Part shown: piece by piece, positions 45,035-58,057 of the stretch
Layout: every line of letters begins with the position of its first letter
How positions within the stretch are numbered: position 1 is the stretch's first letter
NCBI GenBank assembly: GCA_022559845.1
Contig: CM040127.1
Location: 28,606,708-28,670,707 of the forward strand
Length of the DNA: 64,000 nt
Source: Amorphophallus konjac
Taxonomy: Eukaryota > Streptophyta > Magnoliopsida > Alismatales > Araceae
Reading direction: 5' to 3'
The notes under the pieces: generated by a model
Told to the model about the DNA's origin: nothing
The model's database searches: none
The model's input: only the letters and a program-made list of their open reading frames with translations
Position numbers and translations under genes: made by a program

Positions 45035-48000
45035 TCAGGAAGGATCTCCGAGCCATAAGCTCGGTGCAGTCGGGGCGGTGCGGCGTCGGCTCCGAGTAGT
45101 GGGCCCAGTAGCGGACCTGGTGGTGTCCTCACCAACCCTCCCGGGGCGGATGGAACTCGACTCCGTCGAGTAAGGGGGAACACTGCTGTGATAGAGCTCT
45201 AGCAGATCTCGATCGAGGCGCTGGAGATCTTCCCGGCTGATCCAGAAATCATCAGAAGGTGGACGGTCCCGCCAGCGGACAAGGTAGCGCTGATACACAC
45301 TACTCCGTGTAGTGGTCACCGGCTCATCCAGTATCCTCTCAATGTGCTCGAGCAGTACTCTCGAGGTTGTGGGACGCACAGGGGTGGGATCACTCTCAAT
45401 GGGAGGAGAAGACTCGAAAGGGTCACTAGGAATCGCTGTGGGTTCCTTGTAGGCCACTAGGTCCGCCACATTAAAGGTCGAGCTAATCCCATATTCGGGA
45501 GGTAAGTCCACAACATAAGCATTGGAGCCAATCTTCCACAGAATTGGGAATGGTCCATCACTACGGGCTTGCAACTTCTTAATGGCTCCCGAAGGGAGTC
45601 GTTCGGGTCGAACCCTTACCATAACCATGTCACATTCTTGGAATTCATAGTGACGCCTATGCGAATCATTAAATTTGTTATATGTCTCATTACTGAGGTT
45701 GATTTGATTGCTAATTGACTCATGCAGACTCGTGACATGCTGCGCAAACTCCTCAGCTGACTTGGATATCCTAGACTCGAGGGGAAGGGGAATGAGATCC
45801 ACAGGTTTCCTAGGATTGTATCAATGTACGATCTCAAATAGACTCATACCTATGGATCGATTGACCGAACTGTTGTATGTAAATTCGGCTTTGGGCAAAA
45901 GAAGGTCCCAAGAGCCGGGGTGATCCCCTACGAGACACCACAATAGATTCCCTAAACTCATATTGACGACCTCGGTTTGCCCATCAGTTTGGGGGTGATA
46001 GGTAGTGGAAAACTTCAGTTTGGTGCCAACTAGGTGCCAAAGTGTCTTCCAAAATAGCTAGTGAACCAGACATCTCAGTCAAACACTATGGTTTGGGGGA
46101 GACCATGCAGACGCACGACTTCATCAAAAAATAAATGGGCTACTCTAGATGCATCCGATATTTTGGAACATGCAATGAAGTGGGCCATCTTAGAGAACCT
46201 ATCAACGACAACAAAGATGGAATCATGCTTGTGAGCAGTGCGAGGTAAACCAAGGATAAAATCCATACTCACATCAACCCATGGTCGATCAAGAACGGGG
46301 AGAGGAGTGTAGAGACCAGTGTTCTGTTTGACCTGTTTGACCATCGTGCATGTCCTACACTGGACTACAATCTTGGCCACATCTCTCTTCAGGCCAGGCC
46401 AATAGAAGTGCTCCTCCACAGAATGGATGGTCTTGTTTCGGCCAAAGTGACCAGCAAGACCTCCAGCATGCATTTCCCATATCAGGAAGTCCCGGATCGA
46501 AGTCCTCGAGACGCAGACTTGATGCCCTCGAAATAGAAAACCATCCTGGAGTAGATAGTCAGAAAAGGCTATCGAGGGTCCAGCAGACAAAGTAGAGTAG
46601 GCAGGGCCAAAATCAGGACACTCTATAGAGTGCCTTCATGCGGTCAAATCTGGTGACCTCTACCCGAACAGTGAAAAGAAGGGAGACCCTTCGACTCAAG
46701 GCGTCGGCCACCTTATTTTCCTTTCCAGCCTTATGTTTTAGAATAAATGTGAAAGACTGGAGGAATTCTACCCAACGACCATGCTAGGGTTTAAGCCCTT
46801 CTGGGAGCTAAGAAATTTCAGAGCCTCGTGGTCCGAATATAAGACAAACTCTTGAGGAAAGAGATAGTGTCTCCAGTATTTGAAGGCTTGGACCACGGCA
46901 TAGAACTCCTTATCATAGGTGGAGTAACGAAGCTTTGTATCTGAAAGCGTCTCACTGAAATAAGCCACAGGGTGGCTCTCTTGACTAAGCACTCCACCTA
47001 TACCTACGCCAGATGCATCACAGGAAACCTCAAAGACTTTGGAGAAGTCTGGCAGGCAGAGGACAGGGGCTTTGTTCATGAGCTCCTTTATGGCACGAAA
47101 AGCCTAGGAGGCGACTTTGGTCCATTCAAAATTCCCTTTACAGATGCAATCCGTAATGGGTGCCATAATGGTGCTAAATCCCTGGATGAAGCGTCTGTAG
47201 AAGGTGGCTAGCCGGTGAAAACTACGAACGTCGTGGACATTCTGGGGCTCTGGCCAGTCTACTATGGCTCGGACCTTGGATTGGTCCACAGACACTCCAT
47301 GACTTAAACCACAAATCCGAGAAAAATGACCCGGTCTGTCATGAATTCACATTTAGCAAGGTTGACAAATAGGGTTTCTCTCCTCAAAATCTCGCAAACT
47401 TCCCTCAAATGGTGGATGTGACCCTGAGGGTTGTGACTATAGATGAGAATGTCGTCAAAGTAGACGACAACAAAGCGACCAATGAGGGGACAAAGGGCTT
47501 CAGTCATAAGCCTCATGAAAGTGCTGGGGGCGTTAGATAGCCCAAACGGCATGACAAGCCACTCATACAGACTTTCTTTTATTTTGAAGGGTGTCTTCCA
47601 CTCATCCCCTGGTCGAATCCGGACCTGGTGGTAGCCACTTTTTAAGTCAATCTTGGAAAAGATGGTGGCTCCACTCATCATGTCAAGCATGTCATCAAGA
47701 CGGGGAATGAGAAATTTGTACTTGACAGTGATTTTGTTGAGGGCGCGGCTGTCAATACACATCCGCCAGGTGCCATCTTTCTTTGGTGTGAGTAAGGCAG
47801 GGGCAGCACATGGGGTCTTGCTCACCCTGATGAAACCTTTTTGGATAAGGTCCTCGACAATCCTTTGGAGCTCAAAATGCTCCTTTGGGTTCAATCGGTA
47901 ATGGGGAAGGTTGGGTAGGGTGGACCCAGGGACAAAATCAATAGCGTGTTGAATGTCATGCATGGGAGGGAGTCTAGAGGGAAAATCCTCTGAGAAAATG

Positions 48001-50131
48001 TCTGAGAAGTCCTGCAGAATTGCCTGGACCTCGGGTGGGACTGAGACTCGGGACTCCTCGGGGGTGATGGTGACAATAACATCCCAGACATGGGCACCTT
48101 CGGCAACCTCCCTATTCAGCTCACGGACACCTATGAAGTTAAGGCGCCTAATCGGGTCATGGTCAACCTTAGGGACCTTAGGGATGGATATGACAGGTGT
48201 AGGAGAGGATGGCATGAGAAGCTTCCATTTGGCGGGGGTTGGGGCATTCTTCTGAATTTTGGGGGATGCAGCGGGTGTAGAGGTAGGACTCTTTCCCACC
48301 TTTGGGGGTGTCGGGCACAACTGAATCCTCTTTCCATTGTGGGAGTAGGAACACTCATTGGACCGACCGAATGTAGTAAGGTCTACATCGTAGATCCATG
48401 GCCGTCCTAGGATGATGCTCCCGACCTTCATAGGCACTACATCACATAGGATTTGTCCTTGGTAGGACTGGAACTGGATGGGAATGACACATGTAGTGGT
48501 GACTGGGATAGACGTGTCGTCAACCCAAGCCACGTTGTATGGCCTCGGATGAGGATGGGTAGGTAGACCTAGACGGGATACAAAGTCTGAAGAGACTGCA
48601 TTGATACAGCTCCCGTTGTCAAAGATCTTCTTGTAGGGTTGAGATTTGACCATGATGTAGGTTTGGAAGATGGAGGTTCGACGCCAGTCGTCCTCCTGTG
48701 GGTGTGCGAGGATGCAGCCAACTACACCTAGTCTTCCCTGGTTTGAACTTTCGGCAATTTCTCCCACTTGCATGTACTCGACATGCGTTCCATCATACCC
48801 TGCGTCTAATTCCTCAAACTGGGCAATGAGATCAGGGTCAGGCTCATATCTCTCAAGGGGTTCTCCTTCCTGAGGTGGAAGCTCCATAGACTGGGGGTCG
48901 GTGATGACCAAGGCTCGGGTGGGGCAATTGGTGACAATATGCCCTAGGTTATGACACCTGAAGCAGCGGACTCCCGAGATAGGGGCTGGTTGGGAGGTGC
49001 TAGGGACCACTCCCTTTCCCTTGTCGTCTCTCCTCTCAGCTGGTGGAGTATACTCCAGCCTAGGCACAGCAGCGGGTGCAGGTAAAGGGTTCCTTGGGAA
49101 AGGAGCAGTAGGGGCAACGGCCCAAAGTGGGGTAGCAGTAGGGACATAGGAGGTGGAGGGGCCAGCTCTCCCAGTATAGCGGACTATGGGGTTTCGGGGT
49201 TCAGGTTGGCGGTAGATGGGAACCCCAGGTGGGACCACCCTTTGAAACCTCTCAACATCTTGTGCAACCTGGTAGGCGTGCTCGAGGGTGTTAACCTCCC
49301 GCAAGAATAATTCCCGCTGAATACTCTCGTGTAGGCCAGCCCTAAACCGTGAGAGGGTGACAGAAGCATCCTTCATGACTCGACTCCGAAGGAAGAAGTC
49401 ATCAAATTTGGCGATGTACTCGTCCACGGACTTTCATCTTGAGTGAGTTTCTGCCATTGGTATAAAAGACGCTGATGGTAGGAGGGTGGCAGATGCTTCT
49501 CCCTTAATTTCTCCTTCATTTCTTCTCACGTGCCTATAGGTTCCTCTCGTCTCCTTGCTAGGAGATTATCAACGTTACACCAGTAGATTTTGGCTTGACC
49601 TAGGAGCTTCATTTTTGCAAACCTCACCCTTATAGCAGGGGTCATGCGGCGATGCCAATCAAAATATTGGTCCATCTCGGTCTCCCAATCAAGATATGTA
49701 GCGGGGTTGAGGGACCCATCAAAACTTGGAGCGTCAATCTTGACGTTCCGTAGGATGATATCTTCATCGTCGTGGTCTCTCTCTCGAGGCACACGGGCCT
49801 CTTGCTCTATACCTTGGGGAGCCTGATTTTGGCGGGCTTGCTCTCTTTCCTCCCTAGGATTGGCTACGGGATTACCGTGGCCATTCACTCTTCCATCCTC
49901 CCCCTTCAGTCGATCCTCTAAGGCTCGGATCCTCTTATCGAGTTCCGTCCGTAGTTGGCCTATGGACTCTTCAAAGTGGGGCACGAGATTGTGCTCGAGC
50001 TGGACTAGCATAGCAGTCACGCTCTCTTGATCCATGAGTAGCGTTGAGGGGCGCTCTAGACGGCCGGATGAATTCCTAAACCAACGTGACATGCACAACC
50101 TCGGACCTAAATGATGCAGTCCTGGGACCAA
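45035..50131 (-). pseudogene. Gag-pol of second Ty3 family, copy 1
   Basis: Order on the minus strand: coiled-coil-like N-terminus (HFEESIGQLRTELDKRIRAL); gag core (PATYLDWETEMDQYFDW); zinc knuckle CFRCHNLGHIVTNC; protease motif DNG at 48612-48620; reverse transcriptase with YFDDILIYS; RNase H ([12 protein letters not shown]); integrase HHCC (HAGGLAGHFGRNK to CRTC) and MDFILGLPRTAHKHDS; chromodomain (YQRYLVRWRDRPPSDDFW) near 45200-45345. A 707-residue frame (49427-47304) covers most of gag to RT. Frameshifts lie near 49430, 47300 and between 46075 and 45802, and stops occur at 47104, 46768 and others. The true start is probably MSRWFRN or MDQESVT downstream of 50131. Confidence 0.93.
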
Positions 50132-51570
50132 TAATTAACAAGCTATAGACCTGAATTTTGTTGGCTAATTGGCAAAGGGCCAATTTGAAGGACCGGTCAG
50201 GGAGAGTTACTCGCCCATAGGTAAAGTAGTTGTGGAACTACCTCCTGACAATTAGGGAGCCCTAATGCGGCAGTGTAGGGCCTAAAGGTGGGTACATACA
50301 AGCCCTCACTTTCCGTCCACAGCGATGCACTCAAAAGAATGGCTGCATGGATCGGACTCTCTCTCACTTCGCGCGGCAATTGAAAAGATACTAAATGAGT
50401 AAGTGATGGGAGCACGTACCTAGCTAGACTGAAAATTCTAACTCCTACCGGAGACGAAGGCGAGCGGGGATGTGCGTGCCCGCACGGCGTCGATGAAACT
50501 TGACTGATTACAAAGAATTTACTCCACGCAAGGACGATTTAATTTATTACAAAATCACTCAATTTTGAAAATTTCACTCGCAGGGGAACAAATCAGTCCA
50601 ACTTCTCCGCGCAGGGAGACTCAAAGGTACACACGTTACTTAATTTACGGATCTCCTGTCAGCATCCTGGCGACTCAGACACGGGCCGAGCCGTAGTACT
50701 GGACTCGGGTGCCACAAGAAACAATAAGTTAATATATATATATAGATATATATAAGATTATATATATCTCTAATATATATATATATAACTTAATTTTCAA
50801 ACTTTTTTTTCTTCTGCAATCTTCAAACTCTTTTTTTTTCTTGTTAAGCTGCCGACTCTACTACGCAAATCATGCAGGCAGAGTCCGCTTTGTCCGCGGG
50901 TGGGCGCAGCCCCACGGGTCAACGCCTGTGGGCACCGGTTCGTGGCCGGACGGACTCACGGGGGTGCGCTCGGGCGCGTCTGCTGGCGCACAGGCCGGCG
51001 GGGCAGGCGCAGGCGGGGGCGGTGCACGCGCCGGGCGGGCGCGGGGTGCGCGTCGGGCGGGCGCTGTGCGCGCGTCGGGAAAGCGCGGGGCGCGCGTCGG
51101 GCGGGCGCGGTGCGAGGGTCCGGGCGCGGAGGTCGGGCGTGGGGTGCGGGCGTTCTCGGCTGGGCGAGGGGCGGCAGGGTCGCGGCGGCAGGCGGCGACC
51201 AGGGGGGGCCTCAGGCGGTGGCGCGCGGCGGTGGAGAGCCGACCGTTGCGGTCGCGACGGTTTCAAGGGGGCACGGGCGACAAGGCCGGCCCCCTTTGCG
51301 AACTCCTTTTTTCTGCTTTTTTCTTGAACGAGAGAGAGAGAACAGAGATAAAAAAAATAGAGAGAGAGAAATAGAAAGAGAGAAATGGAGAGAGAAAGAA
51401 CGCAGCAGGAATTTTTTTTTCTCTTTTTTTTTCACTTCTTTCTTCCTCCCACCCAACAGAACTCAATAACGCTTTTTCTTTTTTTCCTTTTTTTTTCTTC
51501 ACTTCTAGCAATCGAGAGAGAGAATAAGAGACGACGGGGACGTCGGGGTCGACGATGGCGCCGTTGTTAG
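50132..51570 (-). other. Long leader of copy 1, no gene
   Basis: About 1.45 kb between primer-binding site and gag, four times the leader of the Tekay-like element at 10454. It contains an AT-rich microsatellite zone (50730-50790), a very GC-rich block (50875-51300) and GA-rich or T-rich runs (51320-51530). The frames at 50841-51469 come from the GC-rich block and have no recognisable domain. Confidence 0.6.
50875..51300. repeat. GC-rich block with GCGCGTCGGGCGGGCGC words
   Basis: At least three imperfect copies of GCGCGTCGGGCGGGCGC-like words lie in a block far richer in G and C than its surroundings. It is absent as such from the leader of the other Ty3 family, and copy 2 is truncated before this region, so it is unknown whether it belongs to the family or is a later insertion. 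Confidence 0.6.
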
Positions 51571-51582
51571 GCTCTGATACCA
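51571..51582 (-). promoter_or_regulatory. Primer-binding site (initiator Met tRNA type)
   Basis: GCTCTGATACCA on the plus strand, complement of TGGTATCAGAGC, adjacent to the LTR end at 51586. It sets minus polarity for copy 1. Confidence 0.93.
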
Positions 51583-51585
51583 ATT

Positions 51586-51855
51586 TGACGCCGCGACGAC
51601 GTGGGAATGGATCGACGGCACTCCGGGACGCGAACAGGACGGGAACGGATAGGTTACTACCTCACGCAGCTCGGCCTCACGCCGGACGATCTCACACCGG
51701 GCGACACTCAGATCTCACAAAAATGAGAAGAGAGGGAAGGAGAGGGGTGAACAAAGGGGCAAGGCTCCTTTAACACAAGCATTCATTCATTCTTCATATC
51801 ATGTCTCGTAACACACCCTTGGCCTCCTATTTATAGGAAAGGCCCATTACACACA
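51586..51855 (-). mobile_element. LTR of the second Ty3 family, shared middle copy
   Basis: Starts on the plus strand at TGACGCCGCGACGACG, three bases after the complement of a primer-binding site. Same extent and TATA box as the outer copy. Far boundary uncertain for the same reason. Confidence 0.65.
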
Positions 51856-52094
51856 TACCTTACTTATTTCCCTTATTTGCATATCTATCCTAACCTAATA
51901 AAATAAAACCCACCTACCTCACTTTAACTTGTGGGTTTTAATCAAATAAAATACAAAAATTACAAACATGTTATTTGACTATGACTAGCCTAATAAGATG
52001 AACGGAAAAATACATGTAGGAATACATGTATACATACACACACAAATATATATACTCAATACGTAATATACTACCGTAGCCATAAGCCGGGTCT

Positions 52095-55000
52095 TCAGGA
52101 AGGATCTCCGAGCCATAAGCTCGGTGCAGTCGGGGCGGTGCTACGTCGGCTCCGAGTAGTGGGTCCAGTAGTGGACCCGGTGGTGTCCCCACCAACCCTC
52201 TCGGGACGGCTGGAACTCGACTCCGTCGAGTAAGGGGGAACACTTCTGTGATAGAGCTCTAGCAGATCTGGATCGAGGCGCTGGAGATCTTCCCGGCTGA
52301 TCCAGAAATCATCAGAAGGTGGATGGTCCCGCCAGCGGATAAGGTAGCGCTGATACACCCTGCTCCGTGTAGTGGTCACATGCTCAACCAGTATCCTCTC
52401 AATGTGCTCGCGCGGTACTCTCGAGGCTGTGGGACGCACAGGGATGGGCTCACTCTCAATGGGAGGAGAAGACTCGAAAGGGTCACTAGGAATCATTGTG
52501 GGTTCCTTATAGGCCACTAGGTCCGCCACATTAAAGGTCGAGCTAATCCCATATTCGGGAGGTAAGTCCACAACATAAGCATTGGAGCCAATCTTCCGCA
52601 GAATTGGGAAGGGTCCATCACTACGGGCTTACAACTTTTTAACGGCTCCCGAGGGGAGTCGTTTGGGTCGAACCCGTACCATAACCATGTCACCTTCTTA
52701 GAATTCATGGTGACGCCTATGCGAATCAGCCAACTTTTTATAGGTCTCATTACTGAGGTTGATTTGATTGCTAATTGACTCATGCAGACTCGTGACATGC
52801 TGCGCAAACTCCTCAGCTGACTTGGATATCCTAGACTCGAGGGGAAGGGGAATGAGATCCACATGTTTCCTAGGTTTGTATCCATGCACGACCTCAAATG
52901 GACTCATACCTATGGACCGATTGACCGAACTGTTGTATGCAAATTCGGCTCTGGGTAAAAGAAGGTCCCAAGTGCCGGGGTAATCCCCTACGAGACACCT
53001 CAACAGATTCCCTAAACTCCTATTGACGACCTCGGTTGGTCCATCAGTTTGGGGGTGATAGGCAGTGGAAAATTTCAGTTTGGTGCCAACTAGGTGCCAA
53101 AGTGTCTTCTAAAATAGCTAGTGAACCGGACATCTCGGTGAGACACTATGGTTTGGGGGAGACCATGCAGACGCATGACTTCATCAAAGAATAAATGGGC
53201 TACTCTAGATGCATCCGATGTTTTGGAACATGCAATGAAGTGGGCCATCTTAGAGAACCTATCAACGACAACAAAGATGGAATCATGCTTGTGAGCAGTG
53301 CGAGGTAAACCAAGGATAAAATCCATACTCACATCAACCCATGGTCGATCAAGAACGGGGAGAGGAGTGTAGAGACTAGTGTTCTGTTTGACCTGTTTGT
53401 CCATCGTGCATGTCCTACACTGGGTTACAATCTTGACTACATCTCTCTTCAGGCCAGGCCAATAGAAGTGCTCCTCCACAGAATGGATGGTCTTGTTGCG
53501 GCCAAAGTGACCTGCAAGATCTCCAGCATGCATTTCCCATATCAGGAAGTCCCCGATCGAAGTCCTCAGGACGCAGAGTTGCTTCCCTCGAAATAGAAAA
53601 TCATCCTAGAGTAGATAGTCAGAAAAGACTATCGAGGGTCCAGCAGACAGAGTAGAGTAGGCAAGGCTAAAATCAGGACACTCTCTATAGAGTTACTTCA
53701 TGCGATCAAATCTAGTGATCTCTACCCAAACAGTGGAAAGAAGGGAGACCCTTCGATTCAAGGCATCAGCCACCTTATTTTCCTTTCTAGCCTTATGTTT
53801 TAGGACAAATGTGAAAGACTGGAGGAATTCTACCCACCGACCATGCCAGGGTTTAAGCCTTTCTGGGAGCTAAGGAATTTCAGAGCCTCGTGGTCCGAAT
53901 ATAAGACAAACTCTTGAGGTAAGAGATAGTGTCTCCAGTATTTGAGAGCTTGGACCACGGTATAGAACTCCTTATCATAGGTGGAGTAACGAAGCTTTAC
54001 ATCAGAAAGCTTCTCACTGAAATAAGTCACAGGGTGGCTCTCTTGACGAAGCACTCCACCTATACCTACGCTAGATGCATCATAGGAAACCTCAAAGACT
54101 TTGGAGAAGTCTGACAGGCGGAGGATAGGGGCTTTGGTCATGAGCTCCTTTATGGCACGAAAAGCCTGGGAGGCGGCTTTGGTACACTCAAAATTTCTTT
54201 TACAGAGGCAATCCGTAATGGGTGCCATAATGGTGTTAAATCCCTGGATGAAGCGTCTGTAGAAGGTGGCTAGCCCGTGGAAACTACGAACGTCATGGAC
54301 ATTCTGGGGCTCTGGCCAGTCTACTATGGCTCAGACCTTGGATTGGTCCACAGACACTCCATGACTTGAAATCACAAATCCGAGAAAAGTGACCCGGTCT
54401 GTCATGAATTCACATTTAACAAGGTTGACAAATAGGTCTCCTCAAAATCTCGTAAACTTTCCTCAAATGGTAGATGTGACCCTGAGGGTTGTGGCTATAG
54501 ATGAGAATGTCGTCAAAGTAGACGACAACAAAACGACCAATGAGGGGAGAAAGGGCTTCAGTCATAAGCCTCATGAAAGTGCTGGGGGCGTTGGATAGCC
54601 CAAACGGCATGACAAGCCACTCATACAGACCTTCTTTTATTTTGAAGGATGTCTTCCACTCATCCCCTAGTCGAATCCAGACCTGGTGGTAGCCACTTTT
54701 CAAGTCAATCTTGAAAAAGATGGTGGCTCCACTCATCATGTCAAGCATGTCATCAAGACGGGGAATGGGAAATCTGTACTTGACAGTGATTTTGTTGATG
54801 GCGCGGCTGTCAATACACATCCGTCAGGTGCCATCTTTCTTTGGTGTGAGGAAGGTAGGGATAGCACATGGGCTCTTGCTTACCCTGATGAATCCTTTTT
54901 GGATAAGGTCCTCGACAATCCTTTGGAGCTCAGCATGCTCCTTTGGGTTCAATCGGTAATGGGAAAGGTTGGGTAGGGTGGACCCAGGGACAAGATCAAT

Positions 55001-56662
55001 AGCGTGTTGAATGTCACGCATGGGAGGGAGTCTAGAGGACAAATTATCTGGGAAAATATCTGGGAAGTCCTGCAGAATTGCCTGGACCTCGGGTGGGACT
55101 GAGACTCGGGACTCCTCGGGGGTGATGGTGACAATAACATCCCAGACAGGGGCACCTTCGGCAACCTCCCTATTCAGCTCACGGACACCTATGAAGTTAA
55201 GGCGCCTAATCGGGTCATGGTCAACCTTAGGGGCCTTAGGGATGGATATGACATGTGTAGGAGAGGAGGGCATGAGAAGTTTCCCTTTGGTGGGGGTTGG
55301 GGAATTCTCCTGAATTTTTGGAGATGCAGCGGGTGTAGAGGTAGGACTCTTTCCCACCTTTGGGGGTGTCGGGCACAACTGAATCCTCTTTCCATTGTGG
55401 GAGAAGGAACACTCATTGGACCGACCGAATGTAGTAAGGTCTACATTGTAGATCCATGACCGTCCTAAGATGATGCTCCCGACCTTCATAGGCACTACAT
55501 CGCATAGGATTTGTCCTTGGTAGGACTGGAACTGGATGGGAATAACACATGTAGTGGTGACTGGGATAGACGTGTCGTCAACCCAAGTCACGTTGTATGG
55601 CCTCGGATGAGGATGGGTAGGTTGACCTAGATGTGATACAAAGTCTGAAGAGACTGCATTGATACAGCTCCCATTGTCAAAGATCACCTTGCAGGGTTGA
55701 GATTTAACCATGATATAGGTTTGGAAGATGGAGGTTCGACGCCAGTCGTCCTCCTATGGGTGTGCGAGGATGCAGCCCACTACACCTAGTCTTCTCTGGT
55801 TTGAACTTTTGGCAATTTCTCCCACTTACATGTACTCGACATGCGTTCCATCATACCCTGCATCTAATTCCTCAAACTGGGCAATGAGATCAGGGTCAGG
55901 CTCATATCTCTTAAGGGGTTCTCCTTCCTGAGGTGGAAGCTCCATAGACTGGGGGTCGGTGATGACCCAGGCTTGGGTGGGGTAATTGGTGGCAATATAC
56001 CCTAGGTTATGACACCTGAAGCAGCGGACTCCCGAGATAGGGGCTGGTTGGGAGGTGCTAGGGACCACTCCCTTTCCCTTGTCGTCTCTCCTCTCAGCTG
56101 GTGGAGTATACTCCAGCCTAGGCACAGCAGCGGGTGCAGGTAAAGGGTTCCTTGGGAAAGGAGCAGTATGGGCAACGGCCCTAAGTGGGGTAGCAGTAGG
56201 GACGTAGGAGGTGGAGGGGCCAGCTCTCTCAGTATAGTGGACTATGGGGTTTCGGGGTTCAGGTTGGCGGTAGATGGGAACCCGAGGTGAGACCACCCTT
56301 TGAAACCTCTCAACACCTCGTGCAACCTGGTAGGCGTGCTCGAGGGTGTTAACCTCCCGCAAGAATAATTCCCGCTGAATACTCTCGTGTAGGACAGCCC
56401 TAAACCGTGAGAGGGTGAGGGAGACATCCTCCATGACTCGAGTCCGAAGGAAGAAGTCATCAAATTTGGTGATGTACTCGTCCACGGAGTTTCCATCTTG
56501 AGTGAGTTTCTGCCATTGGTCTAAAAGACGCTGATGGTAGGAGGGTGGCAGATACTTCTCCCTTAATTTCTCCTTCATTTCTTCCCACGTGCCTATAGGT
56601 TCCTCTCGTCTCCTTGCTAGGAGATTATCAATGTTACACCAGTAGATTTTGGCTTGACCTAG
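52095..56662 (-). pseudogene. Gag-pol of second Ty3 family, copy 2 (5' truncated)
   Basis: Nearly the same sequence as copy 1 from gag to chromodomain, with its own set of stops and shifts (ORF pieces 56578-55826, 55711-54824, 54820-54416, 54228-53830, 53533-53090, 53003-52698, 52571-52095). The zinc knuckle is damaged (CFRCHNLGYIATNYP: His and last Cys both to Tyr). The protease again reads DNG (55670-55678), with a synonymous difference from copy 1 (AAT against AAC). Gag ends abruptly at 56662 after TTTTGGCTTGACCTAGG, where unrelated sequence starts. No 5' LTR or leader remains. Confidence 0.92.
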
Positions 56663-56858
56663 GTGTGAGCGACGTCACGCGGTTCGGAGTTCGATGGAGC
56701 GGGGAAGAGGAAGCGGAGAGCGCGCGGGCTCCTTCTTTTTTGTTTGTTTTGTTGTTTGCTGCAACACAGAGATGAGAGAAGAGAGAGAAGGGGCCACCAT
56801 AGGAGATTGCTCCGGCGGGGTGAGCGGGACAAGTATAATATAGCAAGATATGGGGTTC

Positions 56859-57470
56859 AAACGGCCATAGCGGGAAGTGACTCGCCGCGACCTCGGGGGG
56901 ACGGGAATGGTGCAGAAATTAAATAACAAGAATTGAAACGGCCATTGGGGAAGTGACTCGCCGTGGCCTCGAGAATATGAGTAGAATATAGCAGAATATA
57001 AAGGAGAATATAAGAACAGAGATTTAAACGGCCATTGGGGAAGTGACTCGCCGCGGCCTCGAGAATATAAACAGAATATAACAGAATACAGAGAGAATAT
57101 AAGAACGGAAATTTAAACGGCCATTGGGGAAATGACTCGTCGCGGCCTCGATGATATGAGCAGAATATAACAGAATATAGAGAGAATATAAGAACGGAAA
57201 TTTAAACGGCCATTGGGGAAGTGACTCGCCGCGGCCTCGATGATATGAGCAAAATATAACAGGATATAAAGAGAATATGAGAACAGAAATTTAAACGGCC
57301 ATTGGGGAAGTGACTCGCCGCGGCCTCGATGATATGAGCAAAATATAACAGGATATAAAGAGAATATGAGAACAGAAATTTAAACGGCCATTGGGGAAGT
57401 GACTCGCCGCGGCCTCGATGAAAAGATGTGATCGCCAGGGGCCGAAAGACCCCAAAATAAGAAAGTGATC
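56859..57470. repeat. 89-bp tandem repeat, about six to seven copies
   Basis: Units begin AAACGGCCATTGGGGAAGTG at 56936, 57026, 57115, 57204, 57293 and 57382 (steps of 90, 89, 89, 89 and 89 bp), with a diverged unit at 56859. Each joins a GC-rich part (GACTCGCCGCGGCCTCGA) to an AT-rich part (AGAATATAACAGAATATA). Neighbouring units at 57204 and 57293 are almost identical. Confidence 0.95.
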
Positions 57471-58047
57471 GCGCCTACCTCAAGAGCGGGAGATGGCGGG
57501 TTGCTTCTTCCTCTCCTTCCGGCCGGCCGACGGAGAGGGCTTTCCTCGGGTACCCTTGCAAAACAACGACAAATAAATGACAAGTGGATTAGAAAGATGG
57601 AGGTGTAGTATTCAAATCATTGTGATAAAAATAACGAAATGATGGCAAGACACACACCTGGTTGGTGTTGTCTTTTAAACCCCTCTCGGACTCGAGTAGG
57701 AGGAAAATGAGATGATGGATGCAAGAAGTATAAGAGAAGAGGCGCCCTTGTGAAGGGGGGTAGAGGATGCAATATGATGAATGTAAAGAACTATGGAGAA
57801 AAAGGGGAAGAAAAGGCTTATTGGATGAGCCGAGGGTGAAATCCGGCGGAGCTCCGGCAGCGTGGGGACGACGTGGAAGCGCGGTGGATGAAGACGACCT
57901 TCCTCTCGCGAGCGTGGGCACCCGAGAAGCCGGCAGAACCTCCACCTACAAAAGACCCGACGGGTTAGAAAATGACTCCGTAGCCTCTGGGCTCCGGCAG
58001 CCTATCGGATCACTGCTTAGCTCCCCTAGAACTGAGGGGGTGGGCCT

Positions 58048-58057
58048 CTATTTATAG
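58048..58057 (-). promoter_or_regulatory. Minus-strand TATA box
   Basis: CTATTTATAG on the plus strand reads CTATAAATAG on the minus strand. The first palindrome of cluster A begins 13 bp away on its upstream side, mirroring the arrangement at the PMD gene TATA box. Confidence 0.5.

Larger units (their letters stand above)
44526..56662 (-). mobile_element. Tandem pair of chromodomain Ty3 elements sharing an LTR
   Basis: On the minus strand the order is: gag-pol copy 2 (56662-52095, 5' truncated in gag), LTR (about 51855-51586), primer-binding site, long leader, gag-pol copy 1 (50131-45035), LTR (about 44795-44526). One LTR therefore serves as the 3' LTR of copy 2 and the 5' LTR of copy 1. 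The copies differ from the element at 8968-18137 in LTR length, leader and protease motif, but encode the same domain order with a C-terminal chromodomain. Such tandems arise by unequal recombination between LTRs or by insertion into a related LTR. Confidence 0.88.

Noticed and set aside
50841..51469. Overlapping 150-190 residue frames in all registers
   Set aside because: They arise from the stop-poor GC-rich block; no frame is favoured and no domain is seen.
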